DNA from: Chamaecrista fasciculata
Taxonomy: Eukaryota; Streptophyta; Magnoliopsida; Fabales; Fabaceae
Assembly: GCA_003254925.1 (NCBI GenBank)
Contig: QANZ01019074.1
Location: 215,689 to 279,688 of the forward strand
Length of the DNA stretch: 64,000 nucleotides
Direction of reading: 5' to 3'
The notes under the pieces are model-generated. The model was given only the letters and a program-made list of their open reading frames with translations, was not told the origin of the DNA and did no database searches. This document shows, piece by piece, positions 34,634 to 47,369 of this stretch (its first letter is position 1; each line of letters begins with the position of its first letter). The position numbers and the translations under genes were made by a program.

Positions 34634-37600
34634 TCATGTTTTATTTACTAAATGAAGCTTCTGGCCATCCTTGATCATGTCCACTTCAGTAACTAAACCT
34701 GCATCTTCTGAAAGAAGACAAGAATCTGTAGAAACTTCTAACTGCTCTGCTGCTTTTTGTATAAGCTCTTCAATGGTGTGTGGAACCCATAATACAATTC
34801 CATATCTTCCAAGTTCTTTTGGATCCCATGGGTGGAAAGGGAAAATTGTGCATTTCTTTTGCTGGGTTTTATCTGTCAATGGTAAAGAAAACTTCTGATT
34901 TAAGATTACTGCTATAGTTGGTCTAGACAAAACAATCATAAGATTTTATTTTTCTATAAAATTAGACAGCCCATACTCCGGTTTTTTTATTAAAATAATA
35001 CACAAAATTATATTATGTATCTTGATACCCAACGAATTTTCTTATTTCTCTAAATGGGATACGCATCCGTTGAACTCGCGCTCTGTAAACACGATTTCAA
35101 TACTGACAGTATCATGTCAGTACTGAAATCGTGCCTCAGTCCTTGAAATCGTGCCCATGGGGCACGATTTCAATTAATTAATTAAGGAGAGGCCGTTGGA
35201 CCTCCCCATATCTATATATATAATATAATATAATAATATATATTAATAATAGTATTTTATAAAATTTTATTAAACTTAATAAAAAATTTTAACAGTAGTA
35301 TTTTATAATTTTTTAAATTAATTAATTTTATTCAAATCATCGGCACTTATTTAACCAACCTAGTGAGCTAACTATTAGATCAACAAGCTTGGTTTGTGTA
35401 TTATTTGTGACTAAATAACTCTATTTACTATTATTTCTAAGTGTTCAGTTTTTGTCATGTGTACTCTATTTATTTAAAATTTTGTAGTTGTGATTAAAGA
35501 ACAAGTGACGAATATATATATAATTTTTGTAAAATTTGTTATGGTTAAAATTACAAAATAACTTCAAAATGGTACCAAAGTGTTAACGGAGAATACCACA
35601 GGACATCAAAGTGTCACTTTTTAAACCACATGGTACCAAAGTGAAATATAACCAAACCACATGGTACCAAAGTGTAATTTACCCTTAATTTTAATACTTT
35701 AAGAGGTTGAAAGAAAATTTACCCTTAATTAGAAATAAATTTTCTTTCAACCTCTTAAAGTATTAAAATTAAGGGTAAATTACACTTTGGTACCATGTGG
35801 TTTGGTTATATTTCACTTTGGTACCATGTGGTTTAAAAAGTGACACTTTGATGTCCTGTGGTATTTTCCGTTAACACTTTGGTACCATTTTGAAGTTATT
35901 TTGTAATTTTAACCATAACAAATTTTACAAAAATTATATATATATTCGTCACTTGTTCTTTAATCACAACTACAAAATTTTAAATAAATAGAGTACACAT
36001 GACAAAAACTGAACACTTAGAAATAATAGTAAATAGAGTTATTTAGTCACAAATAATACACAAACCAAGCTTGTTGGTCTAATAGTTAGCTCACTAGGTT
36101 GGTCAAATAAGTTCCGATGATTTGAATAAAATTAATTAATTTAAAAAATTATAAAATACTACTGTTAAAATTTTTTATTAAGTTTAATAAAATTTTATTA
36201 AATTTTATAAAATACTATTATTAATATATATTATTATATATTATATATATATAGATATGGGGAGGCCCAAAGGCCTCCCCTTAATTAATTAATTGAAATC
36301 TTGCTCTTGGGCACGATTTCAGTACTGACATGATACTGTCGGTACTGAAATCGTGTTTACAGAACGCGATTTTAAAGAAACAATTAAGTATTAAAATCGA
36401 GTTCAGCGGATGCGTATCCCATTTGCGGAAATAAGAAAATTCATTGGGTATCGAGATACATAATATAATTTTGTGTATTATTTTAATAAAAAAAAAAACC
36501 TCCATACTCCATGTCTTTTTCTTTTTTCATTATCTGTTGGCACCAGATTTCAAAAATTAATTTAAGCAAAATAGGGGGGCAAAACTTTGTAATGGTTACC
36601 CTCAGTGTTTATTACCATATAAATTCACAATACAACTAGGGCTGACAGACCTTGGCACCATCATGAATTAAACTTGATTTAATTTATGGGTTCTTGAGAA
36701 ATAAATGCAGTTGTAAAGTTAATAAGAGTGCTGTGGAATTTCGCAGTTGTTTTCTCATAATGTATAACTGAGTAATGATGATGGCAATTGAGGCCATAGT
36801 CATTATGTTGTCTCTAACCGCCCAAAAAACAGACAAACATTAATATAATTGTGTAAACACAATTTTAGGGGATAATTTGTCATTAACTATCAAGATCAAT
36901 AGCTCAAGGTTTTTTACCAAAAAAAGAATAGCTCAAGGTTTGGACTAATCTAAGGATACCAACATTTTAACATGGTTAAAAGGGGGGGAAAAGGTCGATG
37001 AATCTTTTTCATGAGTGTCTTTTTGAATAAAAGAAGAGTTGATGCAATGGAATCAGTACCTTGAAGTTCTGACGTAGAATTTGAGAATTCCAACAAATGA
37101 GCGGACTTTGCTTTTTCTAGTAGCTTCATCATATTCTTGTTTCCACACATCCTGGCTTCGTCAATTGGGGTTTTTCCCCATCTGTGGTGCACAAAAAATA
37201 ACAAATTAGCTTTAACTTTAATGTCACTTCATGCAAGAATGAAAATAAAGGGAAACTGATAGAACCTCTAATATGTATAATTCAAACAAGTATTGTTAGA
37301 AATTTACTTGATTTTGACTCAAATACTCTGTGATTTGAAGAGTCCATAATTAGGTACAATTGATCCATGTCTTAGACCCATTTTCACTATTAAATCCATC
37401 ATCTATAATTTATCTGAATAGTATAAAATGATAGTAATCGAATCCATCATCATCGATAGTAATCCAATCCATCATCATCTCTTGATAATTAGCGTCAGAG
37501 TAGTCCTATTCTCTTAATGATAAATGATTGTGAATATTTTATTTTAACAAAAGATAAGATGACATATATAAAGCACACATGTATTCCTATTTCTTCAACC

Positions 37601-40600
37601 ATCACTATTTAAGCCTAGGAAACAGAATTTCAAAGTTTTGATAACCGAAACATATGCTTAGTTTTTAGGTTCAATGATGCTTGAAGAAACATGAATTCAA
37701 GTAGATTTTATGCATGTCCTCTGCTAAGCAAAAGTAACATCACTAAATGATTACGGTCTGGGACAACATTGAGTACAACGTAAAAACTCAAGGGTACAAT
37801 TGACACACTAAAAGAAAGTTTAGGAACTAAAATGGTACTTTTTCAGGAAAAGATGAATTTGCACCTGTCTTTGGAGAAGACACTAGCCCCAGCTTCCAAT
37901 AGCAACTGTGCCATGAAGTATAAACCTTCAGCTGCAGCAACATGAAGTGGACTTCGAGAATCATAATTTTTCAAGTTTGGATCCATGCCATTAGATAATA
38001 GCCTTTTAAGATAATCTGAATCACCCCTTGCAACAGCCATACATAGAAAATTAGCAGCATTGTCTATATTCAGTGTGGCCCCTTCTTTAAAAAGTAAGGA
38101 AGCCACTCGATCATGCCCATTCTTAACAGCTTCAAGTAATGGTGTGTTCCCAAAGTTATCTGTGCAAATTTCCCACATTAAAAAATTTCACTATATCAGA
38201 GATTCAAAAGTAATATGTTGTTGTGTATTATAGCAATAAAGTTTGAGGACAAATCCTTGGTACAGTTCTTTTAAGTATTTATTATTATGTTTTCTAATTA
38301 AAACATAACAGACTGATTTTTTTTTTTTTTTTGCAATTCAATATCAAATGATTACTTTTCTTAAAACTATTTGCTGCGCATCTCAAGAATTTTTTGCCTT
38401 AAGATTAATATTTAATAAATCAGATGATTACCTTTTATATTGATGTCTACACCTTTCTGAATAAGAAACTGCGTGATATCTTCATATCCTCTGGAAGCTG
38501 CAAGATGCTAGAGCCAAAAATATACCAAAGTTCACATTCTCTATAACAGAATGTCAGATTGTTTTACATAGAAGAACTAATAACATGGTAGAAAAAAAAT
38601 GCAAGTTTTCCGGTTTAAATATAAGCTGTCACATCCAAATAGGAAGAGCAATAAATTTCACCGTTAATAGAACAGAGCTTAGTAGATTAAGGGAATGGTA
38701 CAAATTGCCCATATAAAATTCATAAACAAGGCAAACATCATAGCAAGAAGAGAAAACAACTTATCAGTTACAAGATTGTTCAGATTTAAATCATTATTCA
38801 CAAAAAAACGAAAATGAGAAAACAAGACGAAAACAATTAATTTGACAAGGTTTGGCTAGTATAATTTACTTCTACAACAAAATGGAAAATTTCACAGTAT
38901 TCAAATTAGGGCTACATAAAAATCTCCCTCTCAGTCACATCTAGACTATATTATATATACAAAATCTTATTGTACATCTTATGAACTCTAAAATTGGACC
39001 CAATGTGTTAGGTCCAATTCCCTTGTCAGAAGTCTAACAGAGCAACCACCCTTCAACTAGGTAACATTATATACAGTCGCCTTAAGTGACTCTCTAGGAC
39101 AAAGGCTTATACAATAATGATAGATACATTAAAGTTCAGAAACTTAAGAGTTTACTAAAACATCTTATTAAGGGGTAAGTTCATTACCAAGGGTGACCTT
39201 CCATCATAATCAGTCTTGTTGGGATCGGCTCCAGCTCGAACCAAAGCTTTTAGCTGATTCAGGTCAGCTTGAAAAGCTGCATTGTTGACCTTCAAAGCAA
39301 GTTCAGCTTCTTGCTGTCCAATATGTAATGAGATATCTGACTCCAGTTTCTTATCATGTAAAGATTCTTTCCCCTACAAATTATGCAATGTTTTAGCGGT
39401 CAAAATAACGGAAATTCAGTAAACTTATGAGCTTTAAATGTATGACTTTCTTCTACACACTAGTAGCATATATAATGCATTCTTATTTCAAGAGATTCTA
39501 TTCAGAGGCAAGGATGTATTAAATATTAATGCAACAGTCTATACCTCTAGTAGGTTGTTAAATATTTTCCTCCCATCGTAAAAGTATACGTCAAGAATAT
39601 TTGTGAATGATTGTTTATCAAGCCGTAGAAGTCTACATAGTTCAGAAACCCGAACTGTATACGGTTGAGGAATGTTACAAAGAATGGATATTTCTCCAAA
39701 TACACTGTAACGTTGTAAAAGGGAAACAGTCTCTTCAGATCCATCTTTTCCTGTGCTTACTTCCTCCTGCACAAAAACAACTTTTGGTATTCAACATAGA
39801 GTTTTGAAATTCATTTTCAATAAATATAATTTCAGAGCAAAATGGTTTAAAATTTTGCAAAAGTAAGTCCAATTTAAAGAGTACATTAGCATTCTCATAA
39901 ACAAGTGAGAGTTTAGCAGAGTCTATCATGTCCCAAGCCTAAAAAACATATCCAATTCGTGCGTCTCCATATTAAATCATTCAGAAGCTATAACTACAAA
40001 CATTAGAAATGAAGAACACATAAAAGGAAAATTTTGAGATTACAAATTTACCCTACTGGCTATGGAAATACATAGTTATACCAGCACACCATTACAGACA
40101 AAGTATACTTGGTCTACAACACTTCCGTATTCCATTATCACTTCTCCTGGGAGAAAGAACTCCTCATGAAGCCTAATAACCTGAAAGATTAAAGAGATGA
40201 ATGTTATAACCTTTAACATCCCATGTATACTGGTAGCATTACACATTTATTCTGCAAAGTAGTTGGTCAGTTGAGAGAGTTTTACTTCTGATATAGGATA
40301 TCTCAATTTGAACAACAATTAGTTTTCACTTAGACTGTAAAATGGATAGGTAGAAGATACCTTGTAATCATTTTTTTTTTTAAAAAAAAAGCATATTTTA
40401 GCGATTTTGTTGCCACATAGAAGTTCAAGCTCAAAGTTAATTTTTAAGAAAGGGTAAACATTACTCACTTAATTTTGTTGCCACCTAGTGGGAAAAGGCT
40501 TTGGTTGTTGTTGGTAAACATTACTCAGTTTTACAAAGAAGAGAGGAATTTGACCCATTAATATCCCCTGTCCCTTGAAGATGGAATTAATTCTGAGAAC

Positions 40601-43600
40601 CAAGTTTACTTTCAAAACCAAAAATACAGTGTAGAAAGATACTAGCATAAAAAGTTGGTATGATATTGGAGTCAAGCCCAGAGAGTCATGTTTCCTTGTT
40701 AATCATTATGCGAAAAAGGTGAAAAGACTATGTTCTAGTCCAGTAAGAGGAGCTATAAAGTATTGTTGCCTTGATGCCTTCAGTGTAAGTGGCAACTTTA
40801 GATCATACGAGAGAAGCAAAATCTAACTTTTGTTGCACGATCAAGTCCAAAAAGGACTAACACAGATAATTTGATTCAATATTTATATATATATATATAT
40901 AAGTGTTAAGTTTCTATGGAACGTGAAAAGAATACTTACAATCTGATTGATAAATTCTGAAGAGCAACCCTTAAAAAGAGGAACTTTTTCAATGTACGGC
41001 AAATATAATGACTGGTATATCTGTAAAATGGTATAAGATGATTACGTTTCCAATGACAGATTACGAAATCTAACTTGCTACACAATGAGAAGCACAAGAG
41101 AACAAGTAAACTTTTCAAGATCATATTCCATAAACACTAACAAGGCACAAAAGGCAACCGAAGCACAAAAAAACAAATACTGGGACATTATCAACATAAA
41201 AAAAAATGTCGACATAGTGTAAAGCACAGCTCTGACAAAAAAAAAAAAAAAGGAAAATGTATAAGGAAGCATGGTATCAAAGACCAATATTTATAAAATC
41301 TACAGAACGACACTCAGTGAAATAGAGCAACTGGAAAGGTCGACCTCCAAAACCGCTACAAAAACAAAACATACTAAAATGACCTCAGGTCTCAACTACC
41401 TAAATAAGAGAGAAGAAAAAGCAATAGTCAAAAACCATATTTACCAATAAATAGTTTGTTGGAGTGATAGTTTCATGCGTCTGAGGTTTAAGGTTTGCTA
41501 GAGATATTTCTGTGGGGAAAGCTTTATCTCTTATAATAGGACTTTATGAGTCCTGACTGAAATAAGGATTAGTCCTTGTCTAAATTATAAAATTGATATT
41601 GTGGTCATAGCAAAAGAACCAAAGCATGTTAAAAAGCATATGAGAAATCATCATATTATCACAAAGACAATAGTGAGACCCTCAATGTCTTTCTCTGATT
41701 ACCTTTGCGCGAATTGAAATGGGCAGTTCTTGAACGGCTTCTGTCTCTGCATAGCTACTCTCGTACTGTAAGCACACATGGCTTTTAATTTGTTCACGTA
41801 TGTCCATTCCTAGTCTGTTTATGTTTATATAATTCATGAGATCCTTCATTTTGTCCCTGAACTTTTCAGTCTTTGATCCTTTGACTATCAGTGCCGTGAT
41901 GTTACCAATCAAATAAGCACCAAGAACCATGTCAAATGAAACATATATCATTACGAATATCATCTCCCTCATGTTGACCGCATGTATATCACCGTACCCT
42001 GAGGAAGCAAAAGAGAAAATCTCAAATCAAAAGAAATAGTACTTTGAGACTACAATCAGCCTAGAAAAACATCGCCAAATGGCAACAATTGTATCAGATA
42101 TCAGCTTTCTTAAAAGATAATTTGATGGTATGGAGCCATAAGCAGCATATGGTGACAATATTTGTAGTTCCTACAAAGGTCAAATAAGCTTAGGCACATG
42201 TTTCTTAATTTTTGTTCTCAGAATACCTAGTACACCATCTCACATCTGTAGGAAAAAAACAAAAGTAATCTTACTAAACGGACCATCAGCAGGAAAATAG
42301 GGATATAAAACTAAAGTTAAGAACCAGTAAACGAGCACATCTCTACAAACTTCGATTATTTCACTTTGCTTCAAAATAGACATAAGCCATTAGCTTGATC
42401 AAATAAAGAGGGCTTGATTCACCAAATCATTAGGTCATTGTTATGTTCCACAAAGATGGTGATTCACTAGCACTGTCAGCTAAGGTAATGCAGCTTGATT
42501 AGTTTTGTGAAGCATTTTCTTTTCTGTTTTTTTGTAGGAACCATGAGTGTCCTCTATCCATCCGCATTGGGTAAAACAACATGGGTGTAAACAAAGTCTT
42601 GAACCCAAGATCCTTGGTTAAGCTGGATCAATTCCCATCCAATTGATCCATGCGCATGGTGGTTGTGAAGCATTGAAACTGAGTGACTAGGACCAATTCT
42701 AGAATTAAACAATGACAAACAAAACGTAATCAAATAACTATGCTTTCTTACTAAACAGTGCAATATTACTTACCAACAGTAGCCATGGTAACAACAGAAA
42801 AGTATAAAGATGTTGTGTAGCGCTTCCAAATATCAATTTCTCTGAAATCTGTATAACTATAGTCACCCATCTTTAGGCTTCCTATCCAAGTGTAGCCCTC
42901 TTGGGAACGAGGTAACGTGGTAGCCAAATAATAAAAGATACAGGCAGCTATGTGAGTGCAGTACACTTCAACCGCTAGAAGTTTTACAATCCTAGTAAAC
43001 AGGTAATTGATACGTATATCCTTTTCCATCCTGCGGAAAAAATCTATGACCTTGCGCACCCGATATAATCTGATCCACAAAAGATACCTCACGTCCTCTC
43101 TTCTACCAGAAGCCTGTACAATAAAGCTTTATCCTAGTGATTAATAAGAAGAAAATAATTAATATCCAGGACTGAAACATGTTTAATAAGTAAGGGAAAA
43201 GTCTAGAAAACAAGATACTAATATATCATAACAGAGTCATGAACATCATCAGTAATACAGTGTCATTATATATATATATATATTTATATAAATAAAAGCT
43301 TTTCTAAAAAAGCATGAAACAGAGATAATAAGGTAATTTGTTCCTTTTTGTTTGGCAACAATCTCTGCAAAGCTTTCTGACAGTCATCATTTTACTACAA
43401 AATGCAAAATATGCTAGAATTACACATAAATATTATTACTATCCGTGATTTTAATTTTGACAATTCTCGAGTATAATAATGATTCTTAATTAGTGTTCTA
43501 GTTAGAAGTTAGAAGTTAATTAATCAAGAAATTTAGGCTTATGTAGACGAAAAAGAACCTTGTAAATGAGGTCCCAAGGCATACATCCAAGAACATCAAA

Positions 43601-46505
43601 CACAAAGCTAGATTTTAAATACCTGAATCATTAGAAAAAGGAGATCATGAGTCAACTGCATCTTTTAAGTAAAAAGCAAAAATGGATCATCAACGCAAAA
43701 TGAAGCACTTAAAAGAATATATTTATATATAGCTAGAAATGTACATACCGCAAAGCTATAGGGGTTCGCTTGTAGACCATACGATAAGTGAGACTGTCTC
43801 TATAAGCAACAAAGAACTGCAAGACAATGTCTGCCAGAAAGGCTAGTTGTCCAATGATGTCCAATATAAACAGATCCTCAGGCAGGCCACGAAAAAATCC
43901 AAATTCCATCGAGGTGAAGAAGGATGAATACACTGCCCATAACAATATGAATTTTTCCCATGCCCGATACCACCTGCTACCATTTAATTATTTTCCGAAC
44001 CTCGAGCATTTCACAATTTATCAACTCTCAAGTAAAATAAATATAATACCTCCATTGTATTCATGTAATTGTATACTTAATTAACAAAAAAAAAATGTAG
44101 TTTGGTGAATAAATTAAGCTAATTCAACAATCAAACTATGCACCTCTGAGCAATGCATATCAGTTTTGGCCCGAAAATAAAAACTACGCGATGTCTCAAT
44201 CACTGCATAATAGTAGATAGAGTATGAACTACTTGTACTCTTGTAATTAATTAGATGATGAAATATGAAATGATAAAAAACATGCAACTAGATAAATATT
44301 ACACATGGCAGATTTGAGCGCTATAGGATTCATAAATATTCTTTTTCAACTATAGTCTAGTTGTAACTTGTAAGTATTCCTTGAATTTTCATAATATTTT
44401 ATTTGACTCTAGTTCTACACACAGTTAAAATTTAAGGGGGTATTTGTAACTAAGTCATATATAATTGAAGGAGAGTATTTGCTAGGTTTAACTGTTAATG
44501 AGGTTATTTATAACTAAACTAGTTAAAAGATGAGGCCGAAAAAAAAAAACTATCGTTAAAAGAGGCTATTTTTAAAGTTTGATAGTTGATGGGCTATTTG
44601 CAACTATATAGTTGAAAGGATTGGCCAAAAAAAAAACTATATAGTTGAAAGGGTGCATTTGCATTTCTTTCTTTTTTTATTTATTTATGCATACTTGTGT
44701 AAATTCTTAAAAAAGGTTTGGTATGCCAATTGATTTTTTATTGTCAATCATGCTATTATGAGGATTGTGATTCATAAGATTGTTGTTAAAGTTGTCTGGT
44801 TTGCTTAATTTATTACTAGGAATAATTTGTGATTCTATAAATATTCTTTCATGCATTTGGTCCAATTATTATACTTAATTATTTTTTAAAAAGTAAATAA
44901 TAGTTTTTTAAAAAGTTTTCTAATTATTTTTTATTGAAAAATTCAATTCATGAATTTATCTTTTAATAAAAAATAATGAATAATTATATAGAAACAAGTT
45001 TTCACTTTTTAAAATAACAAAACTTTATCATCTAATAATAAAAAAAATAATAATGACAAGACTAAACAATAGTAATAACAGTACAAAATTAAAAATAATG
45101 GTAAAGACGTGTATTTTAGTCTTTTTACTTAAGAAAATAATCTCATAAGACAATAATAGAAAATTTTCCCCCTCTATGTTGAATTGAAAATTTAAATTTA
45201 TTGAGAATAAAACATCTTTGAAAAATATTCTCAAAAGTCAAAATTATTTTTTCTAAATTCTAATCATATACCAAAGGTGAAAATAAAGAATTTCAGAATT
45301 CATAATCCTAAAATTAAAAATTTAATCCCCATACTAGTGGGGCCAACCAAATGGGTGGACTACTGGACGTGCAGGGAAGTTACGTACACCTCGCTACATT
45401 TCAAAATTGCAGCCCTATCATTCCCGCCCATCAAACAAAACATTGCTAACTTAATTAAATCAATTATTAATCACCCCGTAACTCTAATGTCTGTAATTCA
45501 AAAAGTGAAAAAACCGCTCTCAACCCACGCTTCTCTCCGCTCTCAAACTTCCTCTATTTTTCTGAAAAAATTTGCATCTCCCTTCATCTTCCTTTCTTTT
45601 CCTATCGGGGAGGAATTGTAGAATTTGCAATTTCTTCCTGATTTTTTTTCATCTTTTGTTTTTCTATTGAATAAATCAGATTTCCAGTCTCTTCAAATTT
45701 GATGGTGGTGTTATCCAGATTTAATTCTGGTTTTACTCTTTCTTCGTGAGAGATCTGTTCCAACATTTGATCGACTCAGATCTGAGTATCTATATCGAAA
45801 AGTATCCGATCAATTGTCAAATATATGAAAAAGTCCCTGTCATTTACGTTCATGAAGAAAATTGCTTTTCTGATATACGTGGAGTGTAATAGTAACCATT
45901 TTGTTGACAACACCAAGATCGGTGATGATTTTCATCCTGCGGATATCTTCCATATAGGATCAGTTGTGCTTGTATTTAGTTTATTTAGTTCAACATTGTT
46001 TACAAATTATTCCTTTCATGTATTTTTAGATTTGAATTTCTGAATGATTGTAATTGCTGTTTGACTTTTCTATAATATAGTTTCGCTTGATACTTTTAAG
46101 AAAAAAAAAAAGTAACTTTCTCAATCAAAGCAATCAACTAAATTCCAAAACAAATAATCATATTATTAGCATAGAACGAAAAAGAAGAAGGAAGTAGGGA
46201 AACACTAACCTGCAATCAGGATGAATTACGAACTCTTTATTGTGGCCTCGCATGCCATTTCCATTCATAAACAATTGTTCACTGATATGATCTCTTCCGT
46301 CCAATTCGTCTTCTTCTATCAATTCGAATCGGCCGCTTTCTTTCAACGACGATCTCAGCCGATCACTCACATTCACGTCCCTCATCACGCACTCTCTCTC
46401 CTCCGAAGACGACGAACGAGAAGATAATTTCGATGACGGCGACGACGGATTCCGTTTAACCTCATCCTTCGCCGGAGCCACCTGCTTCACCGATTTAGCT
46501 GGCAT
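34634..46505 (-). CDS. SKOR: SKOR/GORK-type outward-rectifying Shaker K+ channel (13 exons)
   Basis: Voltage-gated outward K+ channel of the plasma membrane; in Arabidopsis SKOR loads K+ into xylem and GORK acts in guard cells. Exons: 46210-46505, 43749-43973, 43559-43622, 42774-43113, 41703-41998, 40940-41020, 40082-40180, 39545-39766, 39188-39373, 38432-38507, 37865-38159, 37060-37181, 34634-34872; in phase, 846 residues. Domains: a variable Ser-rich N-terminus; S1-S3 (about 101-195); an Arg-rich S4 (RYLLWIRLYRVRKVIDFFRR, about 204-223); the pore TMATVGYGDIHAVN with GYGD at 309-312; a C-linker; a cyclic-nucleotide-binding domain (about 435-540); ankyrin repeats (about 560-755); and a C-terminal KHA domain ending DGQKLHLVNKT. 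The start is ATG 46505. Transcription appears to begin near 47180 (TATAAAG). The last intron holds a 1.5-kb hairpin. The SKOR/GORK subfamily is clear, but SKOR versus GORK is inferred from wording. Confidence 0.94.
34971..36510. mobile_element. 1.52-kb near-perfect hairpin element in the last SKOR intron
   Basis: The left arm (34980-35720) and right arm (35737-36501) are near-identical inverted repeats of about 750 bp around a 16-nt loop (35721-35736). CCATACTCC flanks the unit at 34971-34979 and 36502-36510, consistent with a 9-bp target duplication (one extra T at the right end). Each arm carries, near the centre, half of a family B foldback element (TTTGGTACC repeats ending TTTACCCTT), and near the outside small palindromes built on CACGATTTCA. 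No coding sequence is seen. Confidence 0.88.
43974..46209. other. SKOR intron 1 with repeats and a leader-like segment
   Basis: 2.2-kb intron. At 44400-44660 it has degenerate repeats around 'TATTTGCAACTATATAGTTGAAAGG'-type units (TATTTGTAACTA, ATATAGTTGAAAGG twice). At about 45340-45800 the plus strand is less AT-rich and has pyrimidine-rich CTCTCCGCTCTCAAAC and CTTCATCTTCCTTTC tracts like a plant promoter and 5' leader. No open frame follows it. Confidence 0.4.
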
Positions 46506-46507
46506 TT

Positions 46508-46542
46508 CTAAGGATTCCAAAGCACCACAACAAAATTAATCA
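46508..46542 (-). promoter_or_regulatory. Short uORF ending 2 nt before the SKOR ATG
   Basis: In the SKOR leader an ATG at 46540-46542 opens an 11-codon frame (MINFVVVLWNP). It ends with TAG at 46508-46510, and only AA separates it from the main ATG at 46503-46505. If the leader is unspliced here, ribosomes must reinitiate or leak past it. A longer open frame in the same phase (to 46750) has no ATG farther upstream. Confidence 0.6.
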
Positions 46543-46930
46543 TGTAAGTGACAGATGAACCGGTTCGATTCCCCGATTCTGATACGTTAATATATCCTCT
46601 TCCCTCGGAATCTTGAAAATCGCGAAACGAACCGGCTTCAATAATCCTGATTGTTCTTTTGTTAGAAGCTCGATCTACTAACTCACCACAACGATAAATC
46701 AATCGTGAGCTACGGGCCGGTTCAATTTCTTTTGGAATTTCAAAAATCACGAAACGAACCGGCTCGAATGAATCCAGTCCTGATTGTTATGCTATTTCGT
46801 GGGCGTTTCTGAAAACCGAACGCACCACGACGGAATTAATCAATCGTGTAACTGACGGGCCGGTTTAATTTCTTCTGGAGTTTTGAAACTGATATTGTTG
46901 TTTTGTTCGAAGCTCGATCTGGTATGGATT
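46523..46930. repeat. Three diverged tandem units in the SKOR 5' leader
   Basis: Units begin at about 46523, 46684 and 46823, each with CACCACRAC, then an AATCAATCGTG-like block and a GGGCCGGTTYAATTTCTT-like block. The first two share CACGAAACGAACCGGCT, and the first and third share AGAAGCTCGATCT. Spacing is 161 and 139 bp. Confidence 0.75.
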
Positions 46931-47210
46931 TACTATACGTAGGCGTCGTAATTGAGGAAATGCCTGGAGAATTAATTCGAATGGCGAAGAATGTGCGATT
47001 TGTGAAATAATTAAGAAAGAAAAAGGAATAGAGAAAAAGAGGAGGCTAGGGTTCAGGATTCAGGCCGAAATTGATCAGAACACGAGAGAGAGAGAGCGAT
47101 GACGATCACGAGTGGAACGACGGAGCGAACGACGTCGTGGTCGTCGATTAAGAGTAAGGTTTGATGATGGGAACACGTACGTTCAGGCTGTTTCCGCGAA
47201 ATCTTGAGGC

Positions 47211-47217
47211 TTTATAG
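47211..47217 (-). promoter_or_regulatory. Likely TATA box of the SKOR gene
   Basis: On the minus strand the sequence reads ACTATAAAGCC, about 700 nt upstream of the ATG. It would place transcription start near 47180, ahead of a GA-rich leader (GAGAGAGAG tract at 47084-47098). The leader length is inferred. Confidence 0.4.
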
Positions 47218-47369
47218 TTTGTTTAGAGAGGGAGTGAGAGATTTGAGTTTGAGTTTTGACCCCATAAATGGAATTTGACAATTGTGAAATTTACTATTTT
47301 ACTTACACACACCATCTAGCTAATTCTTATGATTGAATATTAGTAACTTTTACCCAAAAAAAAAAAAAA

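Noticed and set aside
31187..36501. Possible integrated virus
   Set aside because: Neither large hairpin contains replicase, coat or movement protein motifs; both have transposon-type flanking duplications.
42554..42763. 69-codon frame in a SKOR intron
   Set aside because: No family resemblance, and it sits inside a well-defined intron.
46506..46520. Five extra N-terminal residues for SKOR
   Set aside because: The extension would start with TTG, so ATG 46505 was taken as the start.
46508..46750. 80-codon uORF upstream of SKOR
   Set aside because: It opens with GTG; the only ATG in frame is at 46542, leaving the 11-codon uORF reported instead.
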